Source of the DNA: Clostridia bacterium | Lineage (GTDB): Bacteria; Bacillota; Clostridia; UMGS1840 | Assembly: GCA_017936745.1 (NCBI GenBank) | Contig: JAGBEY010000006.1 | Coordinates: 1 to 64,000 of the forward strand | Length of the DNA: 64,000 nt | Direction: 5' to 3' | Part shown: piece by piece, positions 24,201-32,682 of the stretch | Layout of the letters: each line of letters begins with the position of its first letter | Position numbering within the stretch: the stretch's first letter is position 1 | Notes under the pieces: model-generated | Databases searched by the model: none | The model's input: the letters and a program-made list of their open reading frames with translations, nothing else | Told to the model about the DNA's origin: nothing | Made by a program: the position numbers and the translations under genes

Positions 24201-24244
24201 TTTTCTAATCCTCCTTATAAAAATTTGTTTCTTACATTTGGATT

Positions 24245-24688
24245 TTAGAACGGGAGCCCGTCATCCTCAACGGTCATAAAACCGTCGTTTGCGGGAGCAT
24301 CCTGTTGGAATCCGTCACCCGAAGGTCTTTGCTGTGCCTGGTAACCGCTGTTATTTCCGCCGTTAGAATCGCGACGGTCGCCGGTGAAGTGAACCTCATC
24401 TGCAATAACTTCGGTTGCATAGTTTTTCTTGCCGTCCTGTTCCCAGGTTCTGGTCTGAATCGAGCCACACACGCAAGCTAACTGACCTTTAACAAAATAT
24501 TTTTTCACAAATTCAGCAGTATGCCGAAATGCAACAATATTGATAAAATCAGCCTGCCTTTCCTCTCCCTGACGTTGGAAATTACGATCCACCGCCAAAG
24601 TAAAGGTAACAACAGAAACGCCGCTCTGTGTTGCACGAAGCTCAGGGTCTCTGGTTAAACGGCCCATCAGCATTACTTTGTTTAACAT
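24245..24688 (-). CDS. ssb: Single-stranded DNA-binding protein
   Basis: 147 residues. N-terminal OB fold: [72 protein letters not shown] Gly/Asn/Gln-rich linker follows, then the acidic tip [10 protein letters not shown] that docks partner proteins. It protects single strands in replication and repair. Lies between rpsF and rpsR as usual in Firmicutes. Confidence 0.96.
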   Translation of the reverse strand: MLNKVMLMGRLTRDPELRATQSGVSVVTFTLAVDRNFQRQGEERQADFINIVAFRHTAEFVKKYFVKGQLACVCGSIQTRTWEQDGKKNYATEVIADEVHFTGDRRDSNGGNNSGYQAQQRPSGDGFQQDAPANDGFMTVEDDGLPF

Positions 24689-24710
24689 AATTTCACCTCA
24701 AAATCCGAAA

Positions 24711-25007
24711 TTATTCGCCTTTTGCGATAACTAAAGAACGGATAACCGCATCGGAAATATTGAATTTTCTTTCCAGTTCGCGGGGGAAATCAGTTAAAGA
24801 AGTAAATTCGCAAAGCACATAGTAACCTTCGCTCATTTTCATGATCGGATACGCCAGTCTTTTCTTACCGATTTCTTCAACCTTGGTAAGCTCGCCGTTA
24901 GCTGAAATCAATGCTTTGAATTTTTCAATAGTTGCACTGATCTGATCCTCACCTAAATTTGCGTTTACGATGAACATTGCTTCATAATTTTTTTTGATTT
25001 CGCTCAT
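24711..25007 (-). CDS. rpsF: 30S ribosomal protein S6
   Basis: 98 residues from the ATG at 25007, correctly spaced from AGGAGGTG; the GTG nine bases upstream lies inside that site. Motifs: KNYEAMFIVNANL, GKKRLAYPIMKMSEGYYVL, NISDAVIRSLVIAKGE. First gene of the rpsF-ssb-rpsR operon. Confidence 0.96.
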   Translation of the reverse strand: MSEIKKNYEAMFIVNANLGEDQISATIEKFKALISANGELTKVEEIGKKRLAYPIMKMSEGYYVLCEFTSLTDFPRELERKFNISDAVIRSLVIAKGE

Positions 25008-25100
25008 CTCTTTCACCTCCTTATGGATTTGAGCTTTTCGCCCATCAGCCTTACCTCTCTTGGATAAGGCAAGGATGTATTCTCATACATAACCTATAAT

Positions 25101-25129
25101 ACTATAATATAAAATCTTCGTTTTGTCAA
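25101..25129 (-). promoter_or_regulatory. Promoter of rpsF-ssb-rpsR
   Basis: On the minus strand TTGACA (25129-25124), 17-bp spacer, TATAGT (25106-25101). A GCCTTA/TAAGGC hairpin lies in the roughly 90-nt leader. Confidence 0.75.
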
Positions 25130-25153
25130 GCTTTTTTTCAATTTTTTTGTAAT

Positions 25154-26863
25154 TTATCGGATTTCCACATAAGATAAGGGCCGGAGGCTGCCATCTCCGG
25201 TAAAAAGGAAGAATTTTTTTGTCACACTTTCTTCCGGAAAAGAACAAGGATAATTTTCCTGATTCTCCACCAAAATCAATTCTTCTGTTCCCAGGAGCTT
25301 TCCGTGAATATCGTACCCTGCAGCCAGAAACGTAACGCCGCTTTCGGGCAAATCGCCGTGAGTCAGATTCACCATGGTGTCAGAAACAGCATTCAAATCA
25401 TAGGTAAAATCACCACGGTTAGAAAACGAAACATAAGAAAGATTAGTGTTTGACGGAGTAAAATTCTCAGGTTGTGCCAGCACCACTGCCGCACCGGGTT
25501 TCAGAGTCAGGTCTGCGGTTCCGGTATAAGCATTGTCGGAAAGACCGGAAAAGGTATCCTCCCCCGCAAAGCCATAGGGCCCTGTAGAATTTTTCAGGAT
25601 GGTAGCCATACGGAAATTGCGGTACAATTCTTCAAAGTTAGAGGGGGTATACTCATAACCGATAGCAGCAAGTCCTGCTAAAATTGCGGTATAATCAGTT
25701 CCCACCTGCTCTAAAATTGTACGGTAAATCTGATTTCCGCCTCCTGTCAAATGTTTGGTCTGACATCGTAAATACTGCCCAAACAAATAAGAGGTGCTGT
25801 AGTTGGAGGCAACATTGTTATTATTTTCCGAATAATCTAAATACCCCAACACCAACCCGTTTCTCAGCGGTGTGGAATTATTCACCTGATTATAGCTATT
25901 GAGTCGGTACGTCAAAGGTTTTCCCGTATACAAATGCTCTGCCGCCATAGAGAACGCCTCATTCCACCAGGCATCGTTAATGTAAAAAGATGTTTTACCA
26001 ATAAAATAATCAAACAAACTGTCGGAATAGCTGATTTGATGCTGAAATTCATGCACAATCGTAGAATAGGCTTTTTCGACATCCGGCTCTCCGCTTGTCC
26101 CCATCAGGGGGTAAATATCAATATGTAAAATCCCTTGCTCATTGCCGTTACCACCTAAATCTGTGGAAATAAAATCAGTCAAATCGGTATAACCGCCTAC
26201 GTAAGACCGATTGGTGGTGCCGTTGTAGCCATCCTGAATATCATAAAGGAGAATATCCATTTTTTGATTTTTTGAGGTCAGCAAGTATTTTTCTAAATAT
26301 AGCCACATCTCGGTGTAATAGTCACCAAAATTCGTCACCATAAAGGGCTGGATATTCGTGTCAAATTCGGTTACAAGCTTTTGTGCATCTGCAACAGAAA
26401 TCTTGGGGTCTCCGTTGGCATCCGGTTCTACTAAAATGTTGCAGTACTGTCCCGATGCCTGATAAATAAAATCTTGATAATACATCACTCCCGTCTGCGG
26501 ATTGGTAACCAGATACGTGAGAGTATCTCCAACATCGGAAGAAGATGCAGCATATAAAACAGCAGAATCACGCTTCTTCAGCACGGATGATTCTATCAAA
26601 TCAGTTTTTAAAGATAAATCAGAATAATCAGGAGACCAGTGTAGCTGTTCTGTTGAATCTGTCGGATTGCCCACTGTGTTTCGCAGCATCATACTTTTCA
26701 CCGATGCGGACACTGCAGGAGAAAAAGAAACTTCGCTGTCAGTCGGATTATACACAAATAAATAGTCTCCAAAATAAGGAGCCTTGGTATCCAAAACGGT
26801 TGCCCCAACTGTTTCAACCGCCAACAGAAAACACAATACGATACAAATAACAAACTTTTTCAT
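25154..26863 (-). CDS. Secreted zinc metalloprotease (HExxH, M30/hyicolysin-like)
   Basis: 569 residues from the ATG at 26863 (site GGAG); the upstream in-frame start adds 12 residues before the signal peptide and is less likely. Signal peptide MKKFVICIVLCFLLAVETVGA. Zinc site IVHEFQHQISY (HEFQH, about residues 273-277) and a downstream glutamate motif, AWWNEAFSMAAEHLYTG, as in the gluzincin-type M30 group. The C-terminal 150 residues look like beta-sandwich domains. Probably cleaves extracellular proteins; substrate unknown. Separated from the ACT gene by a terminator, so likely its own unit. Confidence 0.78.
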   Translation of the reverse strand: MKKFVICIVLCFLLAVETVGATVLDTKAPYFGDYLFVYNPTDSEVSFSPAVSASVKSMMLRNTVGNPTDSTEQLHWSPDYSDLSLKTDLIESSVLKKRDSAVLYAASSSDVGDTLTYLVTNPQTGVMYYQDFIYQASGQYCNILVEPDANGDPKISVADAQKLVTEFDTNIQPFMVTNFGDYYTEMWLYLEKYLLTSKNQKMDILLYDIQDGYNGTTNRSYVGGYTDLTDFISTDLGGNGNEQGILHIDIYPLMGTSGEPDVEKAYSTIVHEFQHQISYSDSLFDYFIGKTSFYINDAWWNEAFSMAAEHLYTGKPLTYRLNSYNQVNNSTPLRNGLVLGYLDYSENNNNVASNYSTSYLFGQYLRCQTKHLTGGGNQIYRTILEQVGTDYTAILAGLAAIGYEYTPSNFEELYRNFRMATILKNSTGPYGFAGEDTFSGLSDNAYTGTADLTLKPGAAVVLAQPENFTPSNTNLSYVSFSNRGDFTYDLNAVSDTMVNLTHGDLPESGVTFLAAGYDIHGKLLGTEELILVENQENYPCSFPEESVTKKFFLFTGDGSLRPLSYVEIR

Positions 26864-26872
26864 AACATTCTC

Positions 26873-26909
26873 CAAAAAAATAAAACGGGGAGAAGGCACA
26901 CTTCTCCCC
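26873..26909 (-). terminator. Terminator after the ACT-domain gene
   Basis: GGGGAGAAG pairs with CTTCTCCCC (26887-26909) around 5 nt, followed on the minus strand by GTTTTATTTTTTT. It ends the asd-dapA-dapB-ACT transcript. Confidence 0.8.
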
Positions 26910-26915
26910 TGCTTT

Positions 26916-27377
26916 TTATTTGTTCAATTCCTCCATAATCTGTTTCACACGAAGGGCATTTTCTTCGGTAACCAAGAGAGAAATCTCCGTTTCTGCCGTG
27001 GTAATCAAAGAAATGGGAATCTGCGCCTTTGCCAAAATAGAAAGCACACGAGTAGCAATGCCGCATTCATTCCGCATTTGCTCTCCGGAAATCAGAACTT
27101 TTGTGTTATTGGACAGAATTTGTGTGGTTAAGGTGGAAAACACTTCCTTAAATTTGTAGATAATAGAAATCACCTTAGCCGTATCATTATCATCTACCGT
27201 GAAGGAAACATTCACACAGTTATTGAGGGGGGCAGTCTGGCTGATCATATCCACACAAATGCCCTCATCGGAAACAATTTCAAACACTCTGTGCAAAGAT
27301 TCCACATCACTTTTAATATTATTTAATGTAACCAAAGCCACATTGTCTTTGTATCTGATATCAAAGGTCTGTGCCAT
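26916..27377 (-). CDS. Stand-alone double ACT-domain protein (aspartokinase regulatory-domain type)
   Basis: 153 residues made of two ACT domains: 1-75 (NVALVTLNNIKSDVESLHRV .. GICVDMISQTAP) and 80-153 (TKVLISGEQMRNECGIATRV, QIPISLITTAETEISLLV). The second part resembles the lysine/threonine-binding C-terminus of aspartate kinase, but there is no kinase domain. Downstream of asd-dapA-dapB, so it may sense lysine or regulate an aspartate kinase encoded elsewhere, like the separate beta subunit of Bacillus aspartokinase II (inference). Site AAAGGACC. Confidence 0.75.
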   Translation of the reverse strand: MAQTFDIRYKDNVALVTLNNIKSDVESLHRVFEIVSDEGICVDMISQTAPLNNCVNVSFTVDDNDTAKVISIIYKFKEVFSTLTTQILSNNTKVLISGEQMRNECGIATRVLSILAKAQIPISLITTAETEISLLVTEENALRVKQIMEELNK

Positions 27378-27418
27378 AAAATAGGTCCTTTCCGCAGATT
27401 TTATCTGCTTGGGGTGAT

Positions 27419-28177
27419 TTATTGGTTGGAGATAACATCCTTCATTGAATAGTATCCGTTTTTCTTTCCTGCCAAAAACCGTGCAGCTCTTACTCCACCG
27501 GTAGCAAAAATTTCCTTGCTGGTTGCAGTGTGAGTGATAGAAATCATTTCATCCTTGCCTGCAAAAAGCACTTCGTGTTCCCCTACAATGGTTCCACCGC
27601 GAACTGCATGAATCCCGATTTCCGGCTTTTCTCTCTTTTTGCGGACACTGTGACGGTCATACACATACTGCATGGAATCAGACAAAGAATCGGAAACTTC
27701 ATCCGCAATCATAAGAGCTGTTCCACTGGGCGCATCAATTTTCTGATTGTGATGTTTTTCAATAATTTCAATGTCAAAGTTGCCATACAGAACCTTTGCA
27801 GCCTGCTTCACTAAATCAACAAGCAGATTCACTCCCAACGACATATTGGCAGAATGGAAGATAGCAATTTCTTTGGAAACATCTATCATTTTCTGCTTCT
27901 GTTCGGAGGATAAGCCGGTGGTGGCAATTACCAGCGGTGTGTGAGTGGAAAGACCATACTCAACAATACCGTCAAAGAGTGCAGGATGGGAAAAATCAAT
28001 CACCACATCCAACTGGTGAGGACAATCCGCAGGTGCTTTGTAAACGGGACATCCGTTTGTGCCATCATCAAAAATATCAAATCCGCACACCAGCTCCATA
28101 TCTTCCTGGTTTCTTACTGCAGCTGACAAAACCTTCCCCATTTTGCCGTTGATTCCGTTAATTGCAACTTTAATCAT
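27419..28177 (-). CDS. dapB: 4-hydroxy-tetrahydrodipicolinate reductase
   Basis: 252 residues. N-terminal nucleotide-binding GINGKMGKVLS; VVIDFSHPALFDGIVEYGL; catalytic EKHHNQKIDAPSGTALMIAD; RGGTIVGEHEVLFAG. It reduces the DapA product in lysine/diaminopimelate synthesis, also feeding dipicolinate for spores. 26 bp after dapA, same operon. Confidence 0.96.
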   Translation of the reverse strand: MIKVAINGINGKMGKVLSAAVRNQEDMELVCGFDIFDDGTNGCPVYKAPADCPHQLDVVIDFSHPALFDGIVEYGLSTHTPLVIATTGLSSEQKQKMIDVSKEIAIFHSANMSLGVNLLVDLVKQAAKVLYGNFDIEIIEKHHNQKIDAPSGTALMIADEVSDSLSDSMQYVYDRHSVRKKREKPEIGIHAVRGGTIVGEHEVLFAGKDEMISITHTATSKEIFATGGVRAARFLAGKKNGYYSMKDVISNQ

Positions 28178-28203
28178 TGTGTTCTCCTTTTAAAGTATCT
28201 GCT

Positions 28204-29094
28204 TTATGCTTTTACAGGGATTCCTGCATCAATCATTGCTTGTTTTAATTTTTCCAGATTTGCTTCTTCCATTTCGCAAAGAGGCATCCGAAGTTTTCCA
28301 ACATTCATACCCATCAGGTTCAGTGCGGTTTTTACGGGAATGGGATTCACTTCGATAAAGAGGTTATCCACAAGCTCCAGATATTTTAACTGCAGCTCTT
28401 TTGCGGTTTGCACATCCCCTCTTAAGTAGCTTGCACAAAGCTCATGGGTTTCCTTGGGAGCCACATTGGCAAGAACAGAGATAACCCCTTTTCCGCCTAA
28501 GGACATCACAGGAACAATCATATCATCATTTCCGGAGTAAATATCCAGCTCCGGAACTTTTGCTGCAACCTGGGCAGTATAAGAAATATTGCCGCTTGCT
28601 TCCTTAATTCCCACAATGTTTTTATGCTTTGCAAGAACTTTTAAGGTAGGAACAGGAATGTTCATTCCGGTTCTGCCTGGCACATTATATAAAATAATGG
28701 GAATATTCACCGAGTCTGCAACTGCTTCATAATGCTTAATCAAGCCCAGACGGGAGGTTTTATTGTAGTAAGGTGTTACAATCAAAAGACCGTCTACACC
28801 AAGCTTTTCTGCCTCCTGAGACAGTTTGATACAATGCTCGGTATCATTGGAGCCGGTTCCTGCAATAACGGGAATCCGTTTATTGATAACTTTTACTGCA
28901 TGTGCAATCACAGACAAATGTTCTTCGTCCGGCATAGTAGAAGCTTCTCCGGTGGTTCCGCAGATAATGATGGAATCAGTCTGATTCGCAACATGGAACT
29001 CCAGAAGCTCAGTCAGTTTTTCAAAATCAACACCGTTTTCGTGGAAGGGGGTTACAATTGCAACACCGCTGCCGGTAAAAATGGGGTTTGCCAT
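28204..29094 (-). CDS. dapA: 4-hydroxy-tetrahydrodipicolinate synthase
   Basis: 296 residues, a full TIM barrel. GSGVAIVTPFHENGVDF, CGTTGEASTMPDEEH, IAGTGSNDTEHCI, the Tyr motif ILYNVPGRTGMN and the Schiff-base lysine in VGIKEASGNIS. It condenses pyruvate with aspartate semialdehyde made by the upstream asd product. Confidence 0.97.
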   Translation of the reverse strand: MANPIFTGSGVAIVTPFHENGVDFEKLTELLEFHVANQTDSIIICGTTGEASTMPDEEHLSVIAHAVKVINKRIPVIAGTGSNDTEHCIKLSQEAEKLGVDGLLIVTPYYNKTSRLGLIKHYEAVADSVNIPIILYNVPGRTGMNIPVPTLKVLAKHKNIVGIKEASGNISYTAQVAAKVPELDIYSGNDDMIVPVMSLGGKGVISVLANVAPKETHELCASYLRGDVQTAKELQLKYLELVDNLFIEVNPIPVKTALNLMGMNVGKLRMPLCEMEEANLEKLKQAMIDAGIPVKA

Positions 29095-29145
29095 ACTCTC
29101 ATATCCTTTCCTTAGTAAGAGTGTTTTATGATAAAATGGATTCTT

Positions 29146-30225
29146 CTAAATGTAATTTTCCGCACACAGAAGCTCTGCTAAAAGCACTGCACCACCTGCC
29201 GCACCGCGGAGAGTATTGTGAGACATACAAACAAATTTGATGTCAAAGATACTGTCGGGACGAAGTCTGCCGATGGAAACCGCCATACCGTTTTCCAGAT
29301 TCCGTTCCGATTTAATCTGGGGACGGTTATCCTCAGTGAAATAATGGAGGAACTGCTTAGGAGCAGACGGCAATTCCAATTCCTGTGCTCTGCCCTTGTA
29401 TGTTTCCCACCGTTTGATAATTTCTTCCATAGGAATTTTTTTATCAAAGGATGCATACACTGCCGCAGTGTGCCCGTCAGACACCGGAACACGGATACAC
29501 TGTGCCGTAAACAAGGGAGCAGATGCGGGTTTAATTTCTCCGTCTTCTATTTTTCCCCAGATTTTCAGAGGCTCTTTTTCAGATTTTTCTTCTTCGCCAC
29601 CAATGTAAGGAATCACATTATCCACCATTTCCGGCCAGGTTTCAAAGGTTTTGCCTGCTCCGGAAATTGCCTGATAGGTACAACATAACACTTTGGTGAC
29701 TCCTAAATCCATCAAAGGATGAATGGCAGGCACATAGCTCTGGAGAGAGCAATTGGATTTTACGGCAACAAAACCGCGTTTGGTTCCCAGACGCTTTCTC
29801 TGGTCATCAATTACCTTGATATGGTCTGCATTGATTTCCGGAATTACCATAGGCACATCGGGAGTAAAACGGTGTGCAGAGTTATTGGAAACCACGGGAC
29901 ATTCCTTTTTCGCATAGGCTTCTTCTAATTTTTTGATTTCGTCTTTGGGCATATCTACTGCACAAAAAACAAAATCAACCTGTTTCACAATTTCATCAAT
30001 ATCACCGGTGGCATCGTAAATTACCATATCTGCCATAGATTCCGGCATAGGAGCAGGCATTGCCCAACGGCTTCCTACTGCTTCCCGATAGGTTTTCCCT
30101 TTCGAACGGGAGGATGCTGCAAGAGCAGTGACCCGAAACCAGGGATGGTTTTCCAAAAGAATGGCAAATCTTTGCCCTACCATACCGGTTGCACCTACAA
30201 TACCCACATTATACTGTTTCATCAT
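29146..30225 (-). CDS. asd: Aspartate-semialdehyde dehydrogenase
   Basis: 359 residues. NADP-binding GIVGATGMVGQRFAILL; catalytic cysteine in AVKSNCSLQSYVPA; QAISGAGKTFETWPEMVDN; the substrate histidine region RVPVSDGHTAAVYASF. The SNCSLQ form and length fit the archaeal/fungal-like ASADH branch more than the E. coli type. First gene of asd-dapA-dapB-ACT, with its own promoter. Confidence 0.95.
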   Translation of the reverse strand: MMKQYNVGIVGATGMVGQRFAILLENHPWFRVTALAASSRSKGKTYREAVGSRWAMPAPMPESMADMVIYDATGDIDEIVKQVDFVFCAVDMPKDEIKKLEEAYAKKECPVVSNNSAHRFTPDVPMVIPEINADHIKVIDDQRKRLGTKRGFVAVKSNCSLQSYVPAIHPLMDLGVTKVLCCTYQAISGAGKTFETWPEMVDNVIPYIGGEEEKSEKEPLKIWGKIEDGEIKPASAPLFTAQCIRVPVSDGHTAAVYASFDKKIPMEEIIKRWETYKGRAQELELPSAPKQFLHYFTEDNRPQIKSERNLENGMAVSIGRLRPDSIFDIKFVCMSHNTLRGAAGGAVLLAELLCAENYI

Positions 30226-30249
30226 TGTTTGTCTCCTTTTATGTATCGC

Positions 30250-30276
30250 CGCGGAATTTTCTTCATCAATTCCGCG
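30250..30276 (-). other. Hairpin in the asd leader
   Basis: CGCGGAATT (30250-30258) pairs perfectly with AATTCCGCG (30268-30276) in the 5' leader of asd, with no T-run. It resembles an mRNA-stabilising or regulatory stem. No lysine-riboswitch core was seen. Confidence 0.45.
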
Positions 30277-30315
30277 TTATCGCTTACAACAACTATATAC
30301 TTCTATACATAATAT

Positions 30316-30344
30316 ATATTACCACATAATATAATAAATGTCAA
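30316..30344 (-). promoter_or_regulatory. Promoter of the asd-dapA-dapB operon
   Basis: Minus strand: TTGACA (30344-30339), exactly 17 bp, TAATAT (30321-30316). Confidence 0.75.
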
Positions 30345-30364
30345 ACAAAATTTGAACCTTTCCG

Positions 30365-30394
30365 ATAAAAAAGCACCTTATCCGGTGCTTTTTT
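30365..30394 (-). terminator. Terminator of the eutS-eutP-metY unit
   Basis: AAGCACC-TTATCC-GGTGCTT extended by A/T runs to a 10-bp stem; T-run on the minus strand, 20 bp after metY. Confidence 0.85.
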
Positions 30395-30411
30395 CGTTAA
30401 TTTTATAAAAT

Positions 30412-31674
30412 TTAAATCTGCGCTAATGCCTGCTTGATGTCATCTAAAATATCGTTGACATTTTCCAATCCAACAGAAAAACGAACCATACCTGCATCAA
30501 TGCCTGCAGCTACCAGCTGTTCATCGGTGAGCTGACGGTGTGTTTCCGATGCCGGATGAAGCACACAGGTACGGATATCCGCAACATGAACCTCATTGGA
30601 AGCCAAGTTTAAAGAATCCATAAATTTCATCGCAGTCTGTCTGCCGCCTTTGATAACAAAGGAGATGACACCGCTGCAGCCGCTTAAATATTTTTTACCC
30701 AATTCGTAGCCTGCATCCCCCTCCAGACCGGGATAGGTGATGCTTTCGATTTTGTCAGATTCTTTTAAGAAATTGGCAACAATCATTGCATTTTCGCAAT
30801 ACTGTTTCATACGGATTGCCAGAGTTTCCAGCCCCATATTCAGAAGAAATGCAGAATGAGCTGCCGGATATACGCCAAAGTCTCTCATCAGCTGCATTCT
30901 CGCTTTGATGATGTAGGCGGCTTTTCCGTAGGTCTCGGTATAAGAAATTCCGTGATAGGTAACGTCCGGCTCTACCAGCTCAGGGAAATTGCCGTTGGTC
31001 CAGTCGAAGTTACCGCTATCAACGATAACACCGCCAACCTGAACCGCGTGACCATCCATATATTTGGAGGTGGAATGAATCACAATATCCGCACCAAATT
31101 CAAAAGGACGGCACAAAACCGGAGTAGCAAAGGTGTTATCCACAATCAGCGGAACGCCGTGTTTATGAGCAAGATTTGCAAACCGTTCAATATCTAAAAC
31201 AGTTAATGCCGGATTTGCAATGGTTTCCCCAAATACTGCTTTGGTATTGGGTTTGAATAATTTGTCAATTTCTTCGTCTGTTGCTCCCTTAGGAATAAAA
31301 ATACATTCCACACCCAGCTTTTTCAGGGTGTAGGAGAACAAATTCACAGTACCGCCATAAATTTCGGTGGTGCTTAAAAAGCTATCGCCTGCCTGGCAAA
31401 TATTTAAAATAGAAAGCAGGGTTGCTGCCTGACCGGAGGAGGTACACATTGCACCAACGCCGCCCTCCATATCCGCAATTTTGTTTTCCACCGCCATAAC
31501 CGTGGGATTAGCAAAACGGGAATAAATGAGAGATTTGGTCGGCTCGTCAAAGACAGATGCTACCTCTTCGGTGGAATCATACACATAGGTAGTACTCTGC
31601 ACAATAGGAACCACACGGGGTTCTGTATTTTTGGGAGTATATCCCGAATGTAAGCATTTGGTTTCAATTTTCAT
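30412..31674 (-). CDS. metY: O-acetylhomoserine aminocarboxypropyltransferase / cysteine synthase (MetY)
   Basis: 420 residues, Cys/Met-metabolism PLP enzyme. IYSRFANPTVMAVENKIADMEGG, CTSSGQAATLL, VDNTFATPVLCRPFEFGADIV, PLP lysine in HSTSKYMDGHAVQVGG, SVGLENVNDILDDI. It makes homocysteine from O-acetylhomoserine and sulfide. It starts 3 bp after eutP, so it is cotranscribed with the eutS-eutP pair. Cystathionine gamma-synthase/lyase are alternative members, but length and motifs favour MetY. Confidence 0.9.
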   Translation of the reverse strand: MKIETKCLHSGYTPKNTEPRVVPIVQSTTYVYDSTEEVASVFDEPTKSLIYSRFANPTVMAVENKIADMEGGVGAMCTSSGQAATLLSILNICQAGDSFLSTTEIYGGTVNLFSYTLKKLGVECIFIPKGATDEEIDKLFKPNTKAVFGETIANPALTVLDIERFANLAHKHGVPLIVDNTFATPVLCRPFEFGADIVIHSTSKYMDGHAVQVGGVIVDSGNFDWTNGNFPELVEPDVTYHGISYTETYGKAAYIIKARMQLMRDFGVYPAAHSAFLLNMGLETLAIRMKQYCENAMIVANFLKESDKIESITYPGLEGDAGYELGKKYLSGCSGVISFVIKGGRQTAMKFMDSLNLASNEVHVADIRTCVLHPASETHRQLTDEQLVAAGIDAGMVRFSVGLENVNDILDDIKQALAQI

Positions 31675-31677
31675 AAT

Positions 31678-32133
31678 TTATCCTATCCTTTCCGGAATTT
31701 TTTCAATGTCCTGAGCTAAATAGTTCATTAGCTCTTCAATTCCCTCTCCTGTATAAGAACTGACAGGGAAAATTTTTTCACATCCCGCTAAACGAAGCCA
31801 GCTTTCTGCCTGCGCTATGTTGGCATTTTCGTGATCACACTTGGTGATAATCCCAATCACTTCCCGGTTTGCCGATGCTGTGACACAGGGGGGATACAAG
31901 GAATATGCTTCCGTGGCACTTAAAAGAAGTCCTACCACATCCGCCTCGTAAGTATACAGTGCCAGTGCACGCCCCAACCCCTTAGTCTGGGCATATTCTC
32001 CGGGAGTGTCGATAATCACATCGTGATAATTGACATACTGTGTTTTATGATAATGCAGATTTTCGCCCCGAAGTGCTTGGGTCAAGGTGGTTTTGCCGCT
32101 TTCGCTTCTGCCCACCAGAATCATTTTTCTCAT
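31678..32133 (-). CDS. eutP: EutP/PduV-family GTPase
   Basis: 151 residues. P-loop GRSESGKTTLTQAL, DTPGEYAQTKGLGRAL (G3), ITKCDHENAN (G4, TKCD form), VSSYTGEGIEEL. EutP/PduV proteins are small GTPases or kinases linked to ethanolamine/propanediol microcompartments. Here it is paired only with eutS, 14 bp upstream. Function in this reduced setting is unknown. Confidence 0.85.
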   Translation of the reverse strand: MRKMILVGRSESGKTTLTQALRGENLHYHKTQYVNYHDVIIDTPGEYAQTKGLGRALALYTYEADVVGLLLSATEAYSLYPPCVTASANREVIGIITKCDHENANIAQAESWLRLAGCEKIFPVSSYTGEGIEELMNYLAQDIEKIPERIG

Positions 32134-32147
32134 ACAGCACGCCCCTT

Positions 32148-32525
32148 TTAGGTTTTGGTAATCTCACAAACCACACAGCCTAAATGCTTCTGGCAATAAT
32201 CAGCAATGGCTCTCAGGGAAGAATCTACATCGGCAACTCTGCCGGTAACAATCAACGTGCCGGAAAAACGGTCCACAAAGCCAAGCTCCACATTGGAGGT
32301 CTTGGTTGCAATATCTCCTGCAATAATTGCAATCTCTGCAGGACAAATCGTTAAAATTCCAATTGCCGAACGGGAATAATCCACCGCCGGATTCAATCCC
32401 AGCTTCTGATAAATTACTGGGTCGGGATTGGCAATAATATGAGCTAAGGTTATTTGCTTTCCGGGAACCGTTTCCTGCACAATTCGCAGCTTGTCCTCGG
32501 AAGAAAGCATTTGTTTCATATCCAT
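32148..32525 (-). CDS. eutS: EutS-type bacterial microcompartment shell protein
   Basis: 125 residues, circularly permuted BMC domain. VPGKQITLAHIIANPDPVIYQKLG, AIGILTICPAEIAIIAGDIATK, VELGFVDRFSGTLIVTGRVADV, CVVCEITKT. EutS forms hexamers of the ethanolamine microcompartment shell. No other eut or BMC genes are nearby, so either the remaining genes are elsewhere or this is an orphan shell protein. Confidence 0.88.
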   Translation of the reverse strand: MDMKQMLSSEDKLRIVQETVPGKQITLAHIIANPDPVIYQKLGLNPAVDYSRSAIGILTICPAEIAIIAGDIATKTSNVELGFVDRFSGTLIVTGRVADVDSSLRAIADYCQKHLGCVVCEITKT

Positions 32526-32648
32526 GGTATTCGCTCCTTATCTGTTGCAACTCATTTTGCAACGGATGTTATCAAACTTTTTTCGATATACTTTGTCAGT
32601 ATAACATATTTCTTTGAAAAAAACAATAGTTTTTTCAAATTTTCCAAA

Positions 32649-32680
32649 AAAAACGGACTGTTTTTCACAGTCCGTTTGTT
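32649..32680 (-). terminator. Terminator after spoIVA
   Basis: ACGGACTGT with ACAGTCCGT around TTTTC, flanked by A and T runs, next to the spoIVA stop. Confidence 0.85.
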
Positions 32681-32682
32681 CC

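Noticed and set aside
25017-25095. S6:S18-binding ribosomal leader upstream of rpsF
   Set aside because: A GCCTTA/TAAGGC hairpin is present, but the diagnostic CCG loop/pseudoknot could not be identified by eye; left as a hairpin note.
30226-30411. Lysine riboswitch upstream of asd-dapA-dapB
   Set aside because: The leader is only about 75-90 nt with one simple hairpin; the large five-helix lysine aptamer does not fit.
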